64,000 nucleotides of DNA from Stromatinia cepivora (taxonomy: Eukaryota; Ascomycota; Leotiomycetes; Helotiales; Sclerotiniaceae), in assembly GCA_014898415.1 (NCBI GenBank), contig RCTD01000028.1:124001-188000 (forward strand), given 5' to 3'. The position numbers were made by a program, and so were the translations under genes. Of the stretch, positions 12,464-23,927 are shown piece after piece; the stretch's first letter is position 1; each line of letters opens with the position of its first letter. The notes beneath the pieces were generated by a model. The model had not been told where the DNA came from. It was given only the letters and a program-made list of their open reading frames with translations, and did no database searches.

Positions 12464-13524
12464 GTGGTGTGTATTTGCAGACGAATTTCCTTTTGTCTTT
12501 CTCCAGCAAAAGCATGAGAATGATCAGGAGCGGATCGTTCGAATTTTGGCGTCTATTTGTCAGTCGTTATGGGAACAAAGAAATTTCTTTTCTATCGAGC
12601 AAACAATTGCAATTGCTTTCGCTTCAATGAATATGGATCGGAATTGCGGAATTGGGGTTGAACAGAACATCATGAATGAGCAACGCACAAAATATTTACA
12701 GCTCTAGGTAGAGCGAGAAATGGAAGGATATAGGATTAGGTGACCGGACATCAGAGTGTACGCTGGACGTTTCATTCTCGGAATTTGTTTTACTTCTTGG
12801 TTGAGGTGCAAGGGCTACCTACAAGGCTTGCTGGGTTTCAGACTATGTTAACGGAACAGAGGATACAAAGAAGACTGAGCAGACTGGGGCTCTCGGACAA
12901 ATGTGTGAGGTGGAAAGATGGATGAATAAGATCCAGAATGATGATTGATGAAGTCCTTTATGTTGCTGGCGCTTGTACTTCGCTGGGATTTGGTCGGAGC
13001 GATTTGGCATGGCTTGCTTGCTTGCTTACATGAATGAAACGAAATGGAAATGGAATGGGATATTTTTGCGTTTGAGCTTTTACGCAGCTGGCCTTTCTCT
13101 TTTTCAAAATTGTACTTTACATGAAGAATTAGCTAGCTGATCTCAGTAGACTTTCATGTCGGCATGAGGAGAATGAAAAAAAAAAAAAAATATCAAATCC
13201 AATATTGTTCCTTGGTGGTGACTTTTGTACATGTATTTTGTCTTGTTGATTTGACTTGATCTAGGTCAGCCTGCTAAAGCAAGCTTACATCTTGCATATA
13301 GAATTTTGAGGTGTTGTTGGGTGGAAGGAGAGGTATTTTGTATTGCTCAGGACAATCCAGTGCAGTATATCGCTATATCCGCCTCTCCTCTTCCACCTAC
13401 AGAAAACTACCCTTTAAACAAATTGGTATATTTACAACTTTGCTTCACCTCGCTTCACTTGCTCTGTTCCTCTCTATCCCGCGTCTAGTCTATCCTCTAT
13501 CCTTTCTTTTCATTACGTCTACGT
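12464..13524. other. Intergenic between convergent genes
   Basis: 3' flanks of the Ser-rich gene (left, +) and PXR1 (right, -). The open frames here are short and lack domain-like sequence. There is a poly-A run near 13176-13190. Confidence 0.5.
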
Positions 13525-14763
13525 CTACGACTTAATCATGAAAATCTATTGAAAGGAATTAGCATTTATCCCTGGGATCATTAAAGTGGGAAAATGTCCA
13601 CAAGACAAGTAAAATACGAACCTGGTTCAAACTCGCCACATCCATACTAGCCATCCTTTTCTGTGCAATATGTCGAGCTCGTATAGAACGTATACCCATC
13701 GGCGTTGATCTTCCGCTACTTTCTGTGACTGTTGGTGTACTTTCTTTGGTGGAAGATTCGGATGTGGATGATGATTTGTGTTTATCTTTCTTGGATTTCT
13801 TTTTGGAGGATTTGGAGGTAGAGGTTGTTTCTTCAGTATTTACGCCTGCTGCCGCTGCTTCTTTTTCTCTTCGTTTCTTCTCTTTCTTTTCCTTCTTGCG
13901 TGCTTTTACGGTGGCCTCGTCTAGGGTTTCGGTTTCTGATTCGGAGGTAGATTTTGACTTCGATTTGCGATCCTTCTTGGACTTTTTCGACTTTTTCGAC
14001 TCGCCCTTGTCTTTGTCATCCTCATCCTCACTCTTCCTCTTCTTGTCCTTCTTGCTTTTCTTGCTGGATGTCTTCTCTTCGCCTTCCTGCTCCTCTCTCT
14101 TTCGTTTCGATGACTTCTTCTTTTCGGCAACAGGTTCCGGGGATTTCTCCTCTTCTTCCTCGTCTGAACTAGAATCACTCTCCTCGCTACTACTCTCTGC
14201 TGCCTTTCCCTTCTCCAAAGCCTTAACTCTCTCCTTCTCCCCATCAATTAAATCCTGAATCTTATCACCAACCAACACACCCCCCTTCACAAATCTAATA
14301 CTCCCCCACTTCCTCTCCGCATAAATCGCCCTCTTCAAATCTTCCCTCCCTTTCTGTTCCTTTTCTATCTCCGCCTCTTCCTTTCCATTTAACCTTCCCA
14401 ATAAGTTTTGAAAAACGTCCAAACCCGTACATTCCCCATGACCTACTCCACTACCTATCTTCGCACCCAGTCCTAAATTATTATCTTTAATCACCACACG
14501 AATATGTGACGCATTTGCTGCGGTATGAAATTCGGCGTGCGCAGCATCTTTCGCACCAAGATATTCGCCAGGTGTCCAGCCCTGTGATTTCATCATGCGA
14601 TGGCCGAAACTGTCGGTATTGCCAGACCATCTTGTATTGTTAGGGTCGTGAGAGAGTTTGATTTTGCTAGAGGAATGTTTGTTAGTTTGTAAATTTAAAT
14701 AACCAATTGACTAATTGGATATAAATAAAGGAGAACACACTTTTTGGGGGCGGAGAGACCCAT
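13525..14763 (-). CDS. pxr1: PXR1/PinX1-type G-patch nucleolar protein
   Basis: Fungal PXR1 homologue, 362 aa, from three exons on the minus strand: 14763-14741 (23 nt), 14666-13622 and 13545-13525 (21 nt). The family is needed for pre-rRNA and snoRNA processing in the nucleolus and, in yeast and animals, restrains telomerase. The first micro-exon supplies MGLSAPK. After the splice come KIKLSHDPNNTRW and the G-patch core (FGHRMMKSQGWTPGEYLGAK ... NNLGLGAKIGSG). The middle and C-terminal half is a Lys/Ser/Glu-rich low-complexity tail. The last exon gives IFMIKS, matching the family's conserved C-terminal IFMIK. Introns are 74 and 76 nt; the second has a TGCTAAT branch site. The start lies 317 bp from the divergent gene at 15081, suggesting a shared promoter. 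Confidence 0.93.
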
Positions 14764-15080
14764 TTTTGCGGTAAGAGATGGGTGTGGTCGTGAAGAATTA
14801 AAAAAGGGAACTTGTGATATTTTGGTGATGATATCGAGAAATCGAGAAAAAAGTGGTCGGGAACTTTTTGTAAATTTTAGTGGGGTAGGGATTCCAGGAT
14901 AACACGCTAGTGTCTGATTGGCTGAGGTTGAGGAGCTCAAACTTCATATGCATCTCATCTCATTCTCAACTTCAAAAATTCTGGAAACTCCCAACTTCAT
15001 GAAAAGTCTCCCGTCTCATCTCACTACGCACAGAGTATCGATTTTTCCAACTTGCAACCTCACATTATCGTACATCCACA
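14764..15080. promoter_or_regulatory. Divergent promoter region PXR1 / coiled-coil gene
   Basis: 317 bp between two head-to-head start codons. No individual site is assigned. Confidence 0.4.
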
Positions 15081-15706
15081 ATGTCACCTCGATTTACCAT
15101 GGATGACGATGCAGCGTCCCTCGTTTCCTCGCAAGATTCAATCACGGGAATGGACTTTGTACAAAGAGCCAACCAGATGATGGCCGATGTACTAATTCCT
15201 CTCATCTCCTTCTTTTACCTGAACTGACAAGATGATTCCCAGACGAAAAAACGTCGTGATGCAAAGCGTAACAAGATTGAAAACGAGCGTGCTCAGCGCA
15301 TCAAGGATGTCAAGAAGAAGCTTGGTGTTTTGTATGAGAATAGGAAAATTCAGAGGTGGGTTCCAGTCTCTATCCATTGCTATATTCGTTTCCTATCTGT
15401 ATTTGGTTTTTTCATGGAATATGCTTCCCCAATTATTACTTTTATACTTCCAACCCGGAGAATGGGTTTACACCAAAGACTCGAATGCCCAGTTATTAAC
15501 GATAATATAGAAGCAAAATCCAAAAGGCCCAGTGGAAAAAACTTGCCATCCTTAACACGAAACGCCAAGAGCTTGAACGTCAGATTCTCGACAGCATGGC
15601 AATCATCGAGGGCAGCACTTTGATCATGGCTCGAGAATTGAACGCTGTTCTCCTTGGTCGTTTGGGTGCTATGAAGAGTCTTGCCGATACGCAGTCTGTT
15701 GCTTGA
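15081..15706 (+). CDS. Small coiled-coil protein, unknown function
   Basis: Three exons give about 138 aa: 15081-15188, 15243-15355 and 15511-15706. Intron 1 (54 nt) has a CTGAC branch site and CAG end; intron 2 (158 nt) ends in TAGAAG, where either AG keeps the frame. The N-terminus is acidic and Ser-rich (MDDDAASLVSSQDSITGMDF). The rest is an uninterrupted Lys/Arg/Glu-rich helix (KRNKIENERAQRIKDVKKKL ... KRQELERQILDSM) ending in a more hydrophobic helix with MARELNAVLLGRLGAM. It looks like an oligomerising helical subunit of a larger complex, possibly chromosomal or cytoskeletal, but I recognise no named family. It is head-to-head with PXR1. Confidence 0.75.
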
Positions 15707-16095
15707 AGATTTGTGCGTATTGTGTTCTAATTTCTTGAGAGAGTACTTACTGATATTGTAGTAGGAGAAAGTCTACATTTAATATCCAAACATTGCTATC
15801 CATCATTGCTATACACATACTCACTTATAGGACATGTACTTATTTCAGGGCGTTGAACATACGGACATGGAAAACTGGTTCGGAAAACTGGTCGGAAGAT
15901 ACCCCAGAGAGCTTGCTTATTTATTGTATTGCACATCATTAGCACAATATCAAGAATTGATCAATTTTCACTAACTTGCACAACCCAGTTGCTTCCAAAA
16001 CTCCCTTGCAAATTTCAACCATAAATCATACAATTTCTCATGCCGAACTTGGTATCCCTACTATGCTACAATACAATCAAAAAGCACCCTGCCTA
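15707..16095. other. Intergenic between convergent genes
   Basis: 3' flanks of the coiled-coil gene (+) and SVP26 (-). No gene or repeat is seen. Confidence 0.5.
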
Positions 16096-16915
16096 TCAAA
16101 ACCCCCTGTCTTCCTTCCAGAACCCAGCAATCCTGCCCAATTCCGCAATCCCATTCCTAACCGAATCAATAATAACTTTTGCAATCCCCTCTCTCTTCCC
16201 TTTCGCTTTACCTGCCCCCTCTGGCATACTTGGTTCCTCACTCCCCATTGTTGGCAACACATTATCACTCGCAGACAACGACACAAAAAGCGCAAAGGGC
16301 GTCAACCATACACATAACCCGAAATACGAAGCTATTTGCGTAAAATCCGGATATCCAGACGTATCGTAAATAGAAGTTGGGGTTCTGATAGGACCAGCTG
16401 CGAAGTGACGGAACCAGAGATAGTGGTTTACTATTACTAGAGCTGTTGATTATTAGTCTTCTGCCTGTTTTTTTGGGTTTCCAAAGGGAGGAGAGCATAC
16501 CGCATGAAATGAGGAATAAAGGATTACTCAAATGAACTACGGGGAATTTCCTCATATTCCCCAAGTATACCAAATGAGAAAGAATACTCATGACGCTTAG
16601 TTTAAAACTAAATCCGTCGATCACACATAAAAGGGTTTGGAGCCCAATAATCGCATATATCATTCGTGTCAAGAAACGTTTGGCCATTACAGTATGTTCT
16701 TCGACGAGCTCGGAGAGGTAGTATAATCCTGAAGCTATATCATATATTACAATCAGCATCGATACAAGAATATCATAAGATAATATCTCCCATAGAATCA
16801 GGAGATGCGTCCTAGAAACTCAAGCTTCAGGATAAATGAACTTACCAATAGCAGTAGTCAGGAAACCAAACCCGACCGCCACGCCCAAATATCCGACAAT
16901 AGGTAGGATCCACAT
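16096..16915 (-). CDS. svp26: SVP26/TEX261 family ER cargo-adaptor membrane protein
   Basis: ER/early-Golgi membrane protein that in yeast (Svp26/Erv26) recruits type II mannosyltransferases and pro-alkaline phosphatase into COPII vesicles. It is 214 aa from three exons (16915-16846, 16734-16501, 16436-16096). Diagnostic family sequence is complete once spliced: MWILPIVGYLGVAVGFGFLT, then ASGLYYLSELVEEHTVMAKR, HLVYLGNMRKFP, VNHYLWFRHF, YFGLCVWLTPFALFVSLSA, and a basic tail. Four hydrophobic spans are visible. An alternative upstream exon (17046-17016, MPNISRPNIW) can be spliced in frame through a CAG at 16927-16929, adding an N-terminal extension; I prefer the ATG at 16915 because known relatives begin near MWILP. 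It is divergent from BUD23, with about 330 bp between starts. Confidence 0.92.
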
Positions 16916-17248
16916 GATGTTAAAAACTGGCGGTGAAATGTTATGAGAACTGCATATCGTTTTTCAAAGGAAAGTTGTGAATAGGAGGGGTTCTAGTTAG
17001 CTGTTCTTTACCTACCCCAGATATTTGGTCGGCTAATGTTCGGCATGATATTTTTATTTGGTACTAGAATTTTTTATCTTCTTATCGCACGCACTGATTT
17101 GGATCGAAAATTGAGAAATTGAGAAATTTGTGTGACGACTCAATTCATATTTTGCTGCCAGGAAAGTCTAGCATTGAACCTCGGACAGACTTGTTTTGTA
17201 CAGTCCAGACAAATACCCATAAATTAACTCCAACCGCCCAACACAAAA
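16916..17248. promoter_or_regulatory. Divergent promoter region SVP26 / BUD23
   Basis: 333 bp between start codons (203 bp if the alternative upstream SVP26 exon is used). No individual site is assigned. Confidence 0.4.
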
Positions 17249-18161
17249 ATGTCTCGTCCAGAAGATACACTGTAAGATTCCCCCCCTCCTCTAATACAAT
17301 GCGACAACCACCATTCCCCCTCCCTAACACATCTACAGCCCCCCAGACCTCCACTACAATGACACCGAAGCGCGCAAATACACAACCTCCTCCCGAATCC
17401 AAAATATCCAAGCTAGCATGACCAACCGAGCCCTCGAGCTCCTCGACCTAAAAACACCCTCTCTCCTCCTGGACATCGGTTGTGGTTCCGGTCTCTCAGG
17501 CGAAATCCTCTCCGCCGTCCCAGAAGAAGAAGGCGGACCACATATCTGGGTTGGAATGGATATTAGCGCATCGATGTTAGATATAGCATTACAGCGAGAT
17601 GTGGAGGGCGATTTAATGTTAAGTGATATAGGACAGGGCGTTCCATTTCGAGCAGGAAGTTTCGATGCTGCGATTAGTATTAGTGCGATTCAATGGTTAT
17701 GTAATGCGGAAAGTAGTGAAGTATCGAGTGCGGGACGACTTTCGAGATTTTTTGGAGGATTGTATGCGTCGTTAAAGAGAGGCGGAAGAGCGGTTTGTCA
17801 ATTTTATCCGAAGAATGATCAGCAGAGGACAATGATTACTGGTGCTGCTATCAAAGCGGGATTTGGAGCGGGAATATTGGAGGATGATCCGGGAACGAAA
17901 AATGCGAAGTTGTATTTGGTTTTGACGGTTGGAGGAGGAGATGTAGAGACTAGTAATGGAGATATTACGGGAATAGTGAAGGGAATGGATGGAGTGGATG
18001 TATTGGATGCGAGGAGGAAGCACAGGGAGAAGGGCAGAAAAGAGATTAAGAAGGGTAGTAAGGCATGGATTTTGGGGAAGAAGGAACAGATGGAGAGGAA
18101 AGGGAAGGTGGTTAAAAACTCGAGTAAATATACGGGCAGGAAAAGAAATATTGCTTTTTAG
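17249..18161 (+). CDS. bud23: 18S rRNA (guanine-N7) methyltransferase BUD23
   Basis: SAM-dependent methyltransferase that with Trm112 makes m7G in 18S rRNA during late 40S maturation (yeast Bud23, human WBSCR22/BUD23). It is 281 aa from a 23-nt first exon (17249-17271) and a second exon (17339-18161); the 67-nt intron ends CTACAG. The spliced N-terminus reads MSRPEDTLPPDLHYNDTEAR then KYTTSSRIQNIQASMT, typical of the family. SAM motif I is LLLDIGCGSGLSGEIL. GMDISASMLDIA and the ISISAIQWL segment follow. The C-terminal basic domain ends WILGKKEQMERKGK...YTGRKRNIAF, the family's conserved tail. Length matches known members. Its promoter is shared with SVP26. Confidence 0.95.
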
Positions 18162-18973
18162 AAGGTCTGGGATGGGAAAAGTCGTGTGTATATATGCATG
18201 CAATGGCGTTGGGGAGATGGGATATGGAGTGTCTATGATATCAGTTGTTTGAACAAAATGAAAGAATATATTTGTGTAATAACAGAGTCCAGATGGACAA
18301 TGCTACTATGCTGTTCATGTTTGCGAATAACTTCGGATCCCCCAAATTTTACTTTCAAAAAGTCCTTTTGCTGGCCTGGTATACGTCTCCTCATATAGCG
18401 ACATAATTCACGAGGAGTGTGCAAGTAGTCCATCCGTTCCAGAAAAATTAGAATCTCACAGCCCTCTAGTCTGCCTCCACGGCAGTGGCCCCCAGAGGGC
18501 CAGCAGAGCGTCATTTTCTTAATTGATTCTTATTAATTGAGGGTAAGTCCCAAAACCCCCCTAGCTCGCTGCGCTCGAAAACTTCTTATCACCAGTCAAC
18601 TCTGGATAAGCTTAAGCTTGAACTTGAGACACGAATGGTTGGACTCCCTGCGAACTTTTGGGAAGGTTTTGGGAGGTATTATAGCAGAGGTTCAAGAAAG
18701 GAGACCGATTTCAAACCCATGCTATGTGCAAAAAAGCTTCTAAACGCATCAGAATAACAGGCGGGGAATAATTCTGCTTTCTGAATTTGAAGGCACCTCA
18801 ACACCTTGATAGCTTTGTATCTAGAAGAAGAAACCCAATAGGAATGAATGACAAGAAATCACCTCGAGGTCAAAGTACAATTGTGGATATAATGAATTTT
18901 GTATGCACTTCAACCCGTTAATCTACACCTCCATCCATATCTAGGGTATTCTTTTTACAGTCTATCCACCAAT
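18162..18973. other. Intergenic between convergent genes
   Basis: 3' flanks of BUD23 (+) and IDH1 (-). A hairpin-capable CTGCCTCCACGGCAG lies near 18472. No gene is supported. Confidence 0.5.
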
Positions 18974-20262
18974 CTATGCAGCCGACTCCATCTTATCCAA
19001 AACAGCACGGGTGAACTGATGAGTTGAGTTGTTTCCACCCATATCACGGGTTCTTACGGCTCTATATAAATATTAGTAACTGTAGACTGGTAACTCAGGA
19101 TTTGGTATCTCTTACCCTTCAGCGATAACATCATATACAGCCTTGGAAATTCTGTTAGCATGGTCATCAAGACCAAGATGTCTCAAAAGCATGGAACCAG
19201 AGAGGAGCATAGCGGTTGGGTTAGCTTGGTCCTTGCCCTTGATATCCAAACCAACGTGACGGCAACCAGGTTCGAACACAGCAACCTCACGTCCCATGTT
19301 GCATCCAGGAACAAGACCTGGGCCACCGACCAAAGCAGCACCAACGTTAGACAAAATTCCTCCGTACAAGTTAGGCATAACCATGACGTCGAATTGTTGT
19401 GGTCGGGACACACATTGCATAGATGCATTGTCGACAATCATATCGTTGGTCTCCAAAGTGGGGTAGTCCTTAGCAACGTCGTTGAAGGTTTTACGGAAAA
19501 GGCCATCGGCAAGCTTCATGATGTTGGCCTTGTGGATACAGGTAACCTTTTTGCGGTTGTTGGCAAGAGCAAAGCTGAATGCGAATTTCGCAATTCTCTC
19601 AGACTTGGCGCGGGTAATGATCTTGAGAGATTCAACAACACCTGGAACTGACTGATGTTCCAATCCAGAGTATTCTCCCTCAGTGTTCTCACGGATAATG
19701 CAGAGATCAACATTCTCGTGGCGAGTCTTGTAACCTGGAATATTCTTGATGAGGACAATGGATGCGTAGATATCGAGTTCTTGTCTAAGTGCGACGTTGA
19801 AAGATTGGTGACCGGATCTCTCGACAGGAGTATGCAAGATACCCTTAAGGCCAAGCTTGTTTCTCTTCAAGGATGCTATTGACTCCCGGAAAAGATCCTC
19901 GGAGTGTTTGTCTCCTGTCTCAACACCAGACACATCAACCTGTTCCCACTCGACCGGCACATTGTCTGCTTTGAAAATTGTCTTCACGGACTCGGCAACC
20001 TCGGCTCCAATACCATCACCAGGAATTAAAGTAACAGTATATTTTCCACCATACTTTGTAGGCTTGAAAATGTCGGATTGAACAGTTGCGAAGGTTCTAG
20101 TGGGAGCGACGTGGGCGGTTCGCAAAAGACTCTGATAAGAAGTTGGTATTAGCTTGTGACAGACATAGACACAGAAATGATTTGGAAATAAGAATATGCA
20201 ATTGAGAATTCTTTAACAAATTCACATACTTGCGCCGACCTGACGGAGTTTCTTGCCAGCAT
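18974..20262 (-). CDS. idh1: NAD-dependent isocitrate dehydrogenase subunit 1, mitochondrial
   Basis: Regulatory-type subunit of the mitochondrial NAD-isocitrate dehydrogenase of the citric acid cycle, which works as a hetero-oligomer with IDH2. It has three exons: 20262-20230, 20131-19116 and 19061-18974; 378 aa. The spliced N-terminus MLARNSVRSAQSLLRTAHVA is a typical mitochondrial presequence (Arg, Ser, no acid). The body has the family nucleotide/substrate framework: TLIPGDGIGAEV, LCIIRENTEGEYSGLEH, and the isocitrate/isopropylmalate dehydrogenase signature NLYGGILSNVGAALVGGPGL. The last exon gives VRTRDMGGNNSTHQFTRAVL. Length agrees with fungal IDH1 proteins. It is convergent with BUD23. 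Confidence 0.96.
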
Positions 20263-21538
20263 CTTGGAAATGAGAGAATATTGAAAAGTTTTGGTAGGTT
20301 GTGTAAAGAAAGCCGTAAATATTCAGTAGGTCAGAATACCCGTGAAAAGGTAGAAGTTTAACCCGGCTGCAGATAACGAGTCTTTACCTAATTAGGAAAC
20401 GGCATGTGGAATCGGTTTATCACGGAGCGGAATTTCACGCTTCACTTTCTTTTTTCCTTTTCACTTTATTTGACCTTCGGAAATTCAGAATAATATATGA
20501 TATTAAAAAAAATGATATAATTCATGAATATTATCAAATGTGAGTTTTTATATTCTATGATATAGAGATTAGAACTTCACTTTCTTTTACCTTCACATTA
20601 ATTAAACCTTCGGAGGTCGAGACTTCGTGCTATGCAGTAAGAATGATGGGCAATGCATGAATACCATCAAATTGTCCCTCCCGTTTTCATGAGGCTCCGC
20701 TAGGTCACTGCCGTGGAGGCTTTTTTGGCTTCGCTCCAGAAGTGCTTTGGATTCTATTAGAGTTTCCATATTCTGTACGAGCTGTCCTACTCTAGTACCG
20801 GTGTCACTTCGACCGCATCTTACTAGGTAGGAAGTCTTTATTTCATAATAATTATTTCATCGAGGGGTAGTCTCCTCTTGCGGGAGAAGCTCGGGATTTG
20901 CTGTCGACGTCGTGAGACCTTGTGCACAACGTCTCTATGCACATGACGGAATTTAAGGGAGACGAAGTATTCTATTCATCTATCGTCGGTTAATACGGGA
21001 TAATTATATTCTCGAATATTTGTCTGATGTATTGGAAAAGCTACTAGAGACATGCATCATGAAAAAACTCGGCGAAACAGCTAGGTAAGATACAAAGTTT
21101 CTGGAGACTTTTATCTAGAATCATCAGAAAGATTTAAAAGGTATCCGAAGAGTGCATAGGGGGGGTAAGAAGTGGTGATGACATTTATCAAGTGTTTAAA
21201 TGCAAATAGATGTCGAGAGGAACTTATCTGACGTTCTAAGAATACATATAGATCTATAGAATCTAGATCTTAACTCCAATCAATTCTCATCCCAAGTCAT
21301 ATCATTAGGATTTCATCTTCTCAGATCCAAATTCCAAATTCGAGAATAAATTCGGGGAAAGTGGAAGAGCCATATTCACAAAGCCATTGTTCTCGACATC
21401 CACAAGAATCTAATCCATTCCCAGAATTTCCCGGAACCGGACATGATCAATTCTTTGACAACCTACTAGAATAATACCAGTGCACAATCTAAGCTCTACA
21501 AATCTATTAAGATATTCTAAGAAATTAACCATCCAAAC
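20263..21538. other. Intergenic, no supported gene
   Basis: Promoter side of IDH1 (left) and of the unknown gene at 21539. It contains short AT-rich segments near 20500-20560; no coding potential is recognised. Confidence 0.5.
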
Positions 21539-21994
21539 ATGACAACTGCATCCAAATCATCTTCCTGTGAATTAGTCAACACCTATCACCAAACATGCAA
21601 CCACGTTACAACATCTCTTCACCACGCAACTCGCATCATCCCATCCAAATCCTCCGGTGCCAGCTCTCCCACCCCATCTAACCAAACCATAACAACCTGT
21701 CCGCAAGCAATCCACAATCTATCACTTCCTCCACCACTAGATCAACGACAAAAAACTCAAACCACATTTTGCACATCGATACTCAAACGCACAGTAATAA
21801 ATGCAGGATATGGATGTCCAGAGTGTGAGCCAGAGTATCATCAATCTACCGATTATATCACGACGAAAACAAACAATCGGGATAAGAAAGCAGTGGATGA
21901 TGAGGATAGAAGGAAGAAAAGACTCGAATGGTGTATGCTCGCTATCACAGAATGGGAGGCAAGAAAAGAAACGGCGGGCAAGGAGGGCCATTGA
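21539..21994 (+). CDS. Small Cys/His-containing protein, unknown
   Basis: Single-exon frame of 151 aa. The N-terminus has a Cys/His pattern (CELVNTYHQTCNHV, then TSLHHATR), followed by a Ser/Pro/Thr linker with another Cys (TTCPQAIH), a FCTSILKRT segment and a GCPECEPEYH knuckle. The C-terminus is charged and helical (DEDRRKKRLEWCMLAITEWE). Paired CxxC and CxxxH spacings suggest metal binding, but I cannot assign a family. There is no signal peptide. The 5' flank is AT-rich and ends in CAAAC before ATG, which fits a fungal start context. It is probably a real small gene; the chance of a spurious frame is moderate. Confidence 0.5.
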   Translation: MTTASKSSSCELVNTYHQTCNHVTTSLHHATRIIPSKSSGASSPTPSNQTITTCPQAIHNLSLPPPLDQRQKTQTTFCTSILKRTVINAGYGCPECEPEYHQSTDYITTKTNNRDKKAVDDEDRRKKRLEWCMLAITEWEARKETAGKEGH

Positions 21995-22477
21995 ATGAGC
22001 AAAGTTAAGCATGTCAGGGAGAACACAGGGTGGTGAAACGACAAATATGATAATTTATAAGCCCATGCTCTACCTGCATAAAATTAACATTATTGATACC
22101 TCTCCGTACAAACGTCTCGACGCTCCCTCTCATGGGGTGTGCCAACCTTTAAATACCAAACCAGCACCAATCAACTATCATACTTATTACAACAGAAATT
22201 GAATGAATAAAATTAAAGCCTTTTCTGTCTTCCTTGATATTGTTGGAGTTGGCATGATAGCCCTGTGACGCCTCATGAGCAATTCCACTCGGCGTGGTAT
22301 AATTGGCGAGGGAAGGTGATATTGAAGGCCTTAGCAATGGAGGGTTCGGAATCTGTTAACAAGACCGAATGTGGAATAAAAATGATTTCCGAATTGTTTA
22401 TCGTTCATTAGTTGCCGAGAAAGATATATGTGTTTGTGCCGTATGATTTGGATAAGTCGATCCACCATTTCTGCCGG

Positions 22478-23407
22478 CTACCAAAGCTCTTCACAGCCGT
22501 TAACTTGTTTTGGTTTAGGCCTTTTACGTTGTAGGTCAAGGAATATAAGCTGTGGATCGATTATCCCTGAGGAATTGCGAAAGTCATTGGGTAGTATTTG
22601 CTGTTGTTGCAGAACCGGGTCCTTTCGAGGCTTCGCATGATCAACTGTCTTAAGAACTCTACAAAGGCCACGGTTGATATAATTGCTAGATTCCTTCGGG
22701 CCTGGCGTTTCTTTCCAATATACAGAACATTGCGGTTCTTTGAGTATTCTTCGCTGGGGACTTTGCTTGAATTCACTTGTCCGTTCCAATCCATCCCGCT
22801 CACGCGCATCCCTTGACAGGCTCGATTCAATCGTGGGGGATAGAAGGATCGATGAATTTGATGGGGGAGTCTCTGAAAAGTACATCTCTGCAACCTGCGG
22901 TACGGCTGCGCACTGATCCTGCTTTGGATATTTCCCGGTTTCCAAACAGATGTTATGTGATTGTGGAACCGTGTTGGCGAGAAATGCTGGTTGTCTTTGC
23001 TCGATGTTATTATGCTGAACAGCACAAGGTCTCGTCCAGTTTTCCATAAAATCTTCTTGCTTCGGGTGCCATGAATTGCTTTGATAAATGGGCTCGGTGA
23101 ATGGAAATCCGACAACTTCGTGAAAGTTATGATACGTGCTATTCAGGTTCCACATATGGTTGGCCCATCCTGCATGTCGAATAAACCTATTCTTCTGCTC
23201 CTGAGAGACTCCCATGGTTTGGAATACTGCCTGCAAAACAATGCTGGTATAATCCTGCTTGCTTTCTTTGAGTGCGTGCCATATGATTTTATCCACAGAC
23301 TCCAAAAGAAAGTCTGGGGGAAGGATTCCTTGCAGCGAAGCCACCATCACCGCACGAAATTTTTCAATGAAATATATGAATGGTTCAACGGGAACTTGCT
23401 CTGACAT
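22478..23407 (-). CDS. Hypothetical protein, 309 aa
   Basis: Long single frame on the minus strand starting MSEQVPVEPFIYFIEKFRAV. The first 100 residues look folded (alternating hydrophobics, ILPPDFLLESVDKIIWHAL, then VLQAVFQTMGVSQEQKNRF). The rest is polar and disordered, rich in Gln, Ser, Pro and Arg, ending VNGCEELW. I recognise no domain. A TGA lies two codons upstream of the ATG in the same frame, so the start is fixed unless an exon lies upstream. A second minus-strand frame at 23385-23744 could be an upstream exon, but I found no splice pair that joins it in phase. Confidence 0.5.
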   Translation of the reverse strand: MSEQVPVEPFIYFIEKFRAVMVASLQGILPPDFLLESVDKIIWHALKESKQDYTSIVLQAVFQTMGVSQEQKNRFIRHAGWANHMWNLNSTYHNFHEVVGFPFTEPIYQSNSWHPKQEDFMENWTRPCAVQHNNIEQRQPAFLANTVPQSHNICLETGKYPKQDQCAAVPQVAEMYFSETPPSNSSILLSPTIESSLSRDARERDGLERTSEFKQSPQRRILKEPQCSVYWKETPGPKESSNYINRGLCRVLKTVDHAKPRKDPVLQQQQILPNDFRNSSGIIDPQLIFLDLQRKRPKPKQVNGCEELW

Positions 23408-23927
23408 ATTTCAGCTGTGTTCGGAAGTTCTCGATGTAACTGAGTACAAGGGTATTATTAGATGCAGAGCTTAAGTGAAAAAGAAGAGGCCAAAAATGTA
23501 TAGTTACTTGATATAATGGTGAATGGACGGCGTTAGTATGTGAAGTATAGCGTGTGCAAGTCTTGAATTGCAAGAATACGAAGAATACGGCATTCATGAA
23601 TTGAGTGCTTCCCATTGTTCCTTCCCAGTCTGTCTGGAATAAAAGCCCATAAACAAAGGCTTCAAAATCGTACTTTCCATGCCAGATGGAATGAACGGGC
23701 TGATGTAAGGATTCAGTGTCCTGTTGGGGTCTTGATTGTATCAATCAAGATCATTTTCATGTGATCGAGACATCATGTTGGCACCCAGCACTCATTTTCA
23801 TATGCTGAATCCGTCATAGGCTAAAATACTTTAATAATATGGCAAATTTTGAAGGAAAATGCCTTGTTCCCTCAAGCTATGCATATTTAAGCAGTTCTCC
23901 TCGACGATTTGGTCTCCGAGTATGTGA

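Noticed and set aside
13725..14258. Plus-strand Ser/Phe-rich 177-codon frame
   Set aside because: It is antisense to the Lys/Ser-rich tail of PXR1, which explains its composition.
18472..20725. Shared 15-bp inverted match GCCTCCACGGCAGTG (18474 and 20705)
   Set aside because: A match of this length is expected by chance in a 64-kb window, and the flanks do not align.
23385..23744. Minus-strand frame as first exon of the 22478-23407 gene
   Set aside because: No GT...AG pair joins it in phase, and a stop lies two codons before the downstream ATG.
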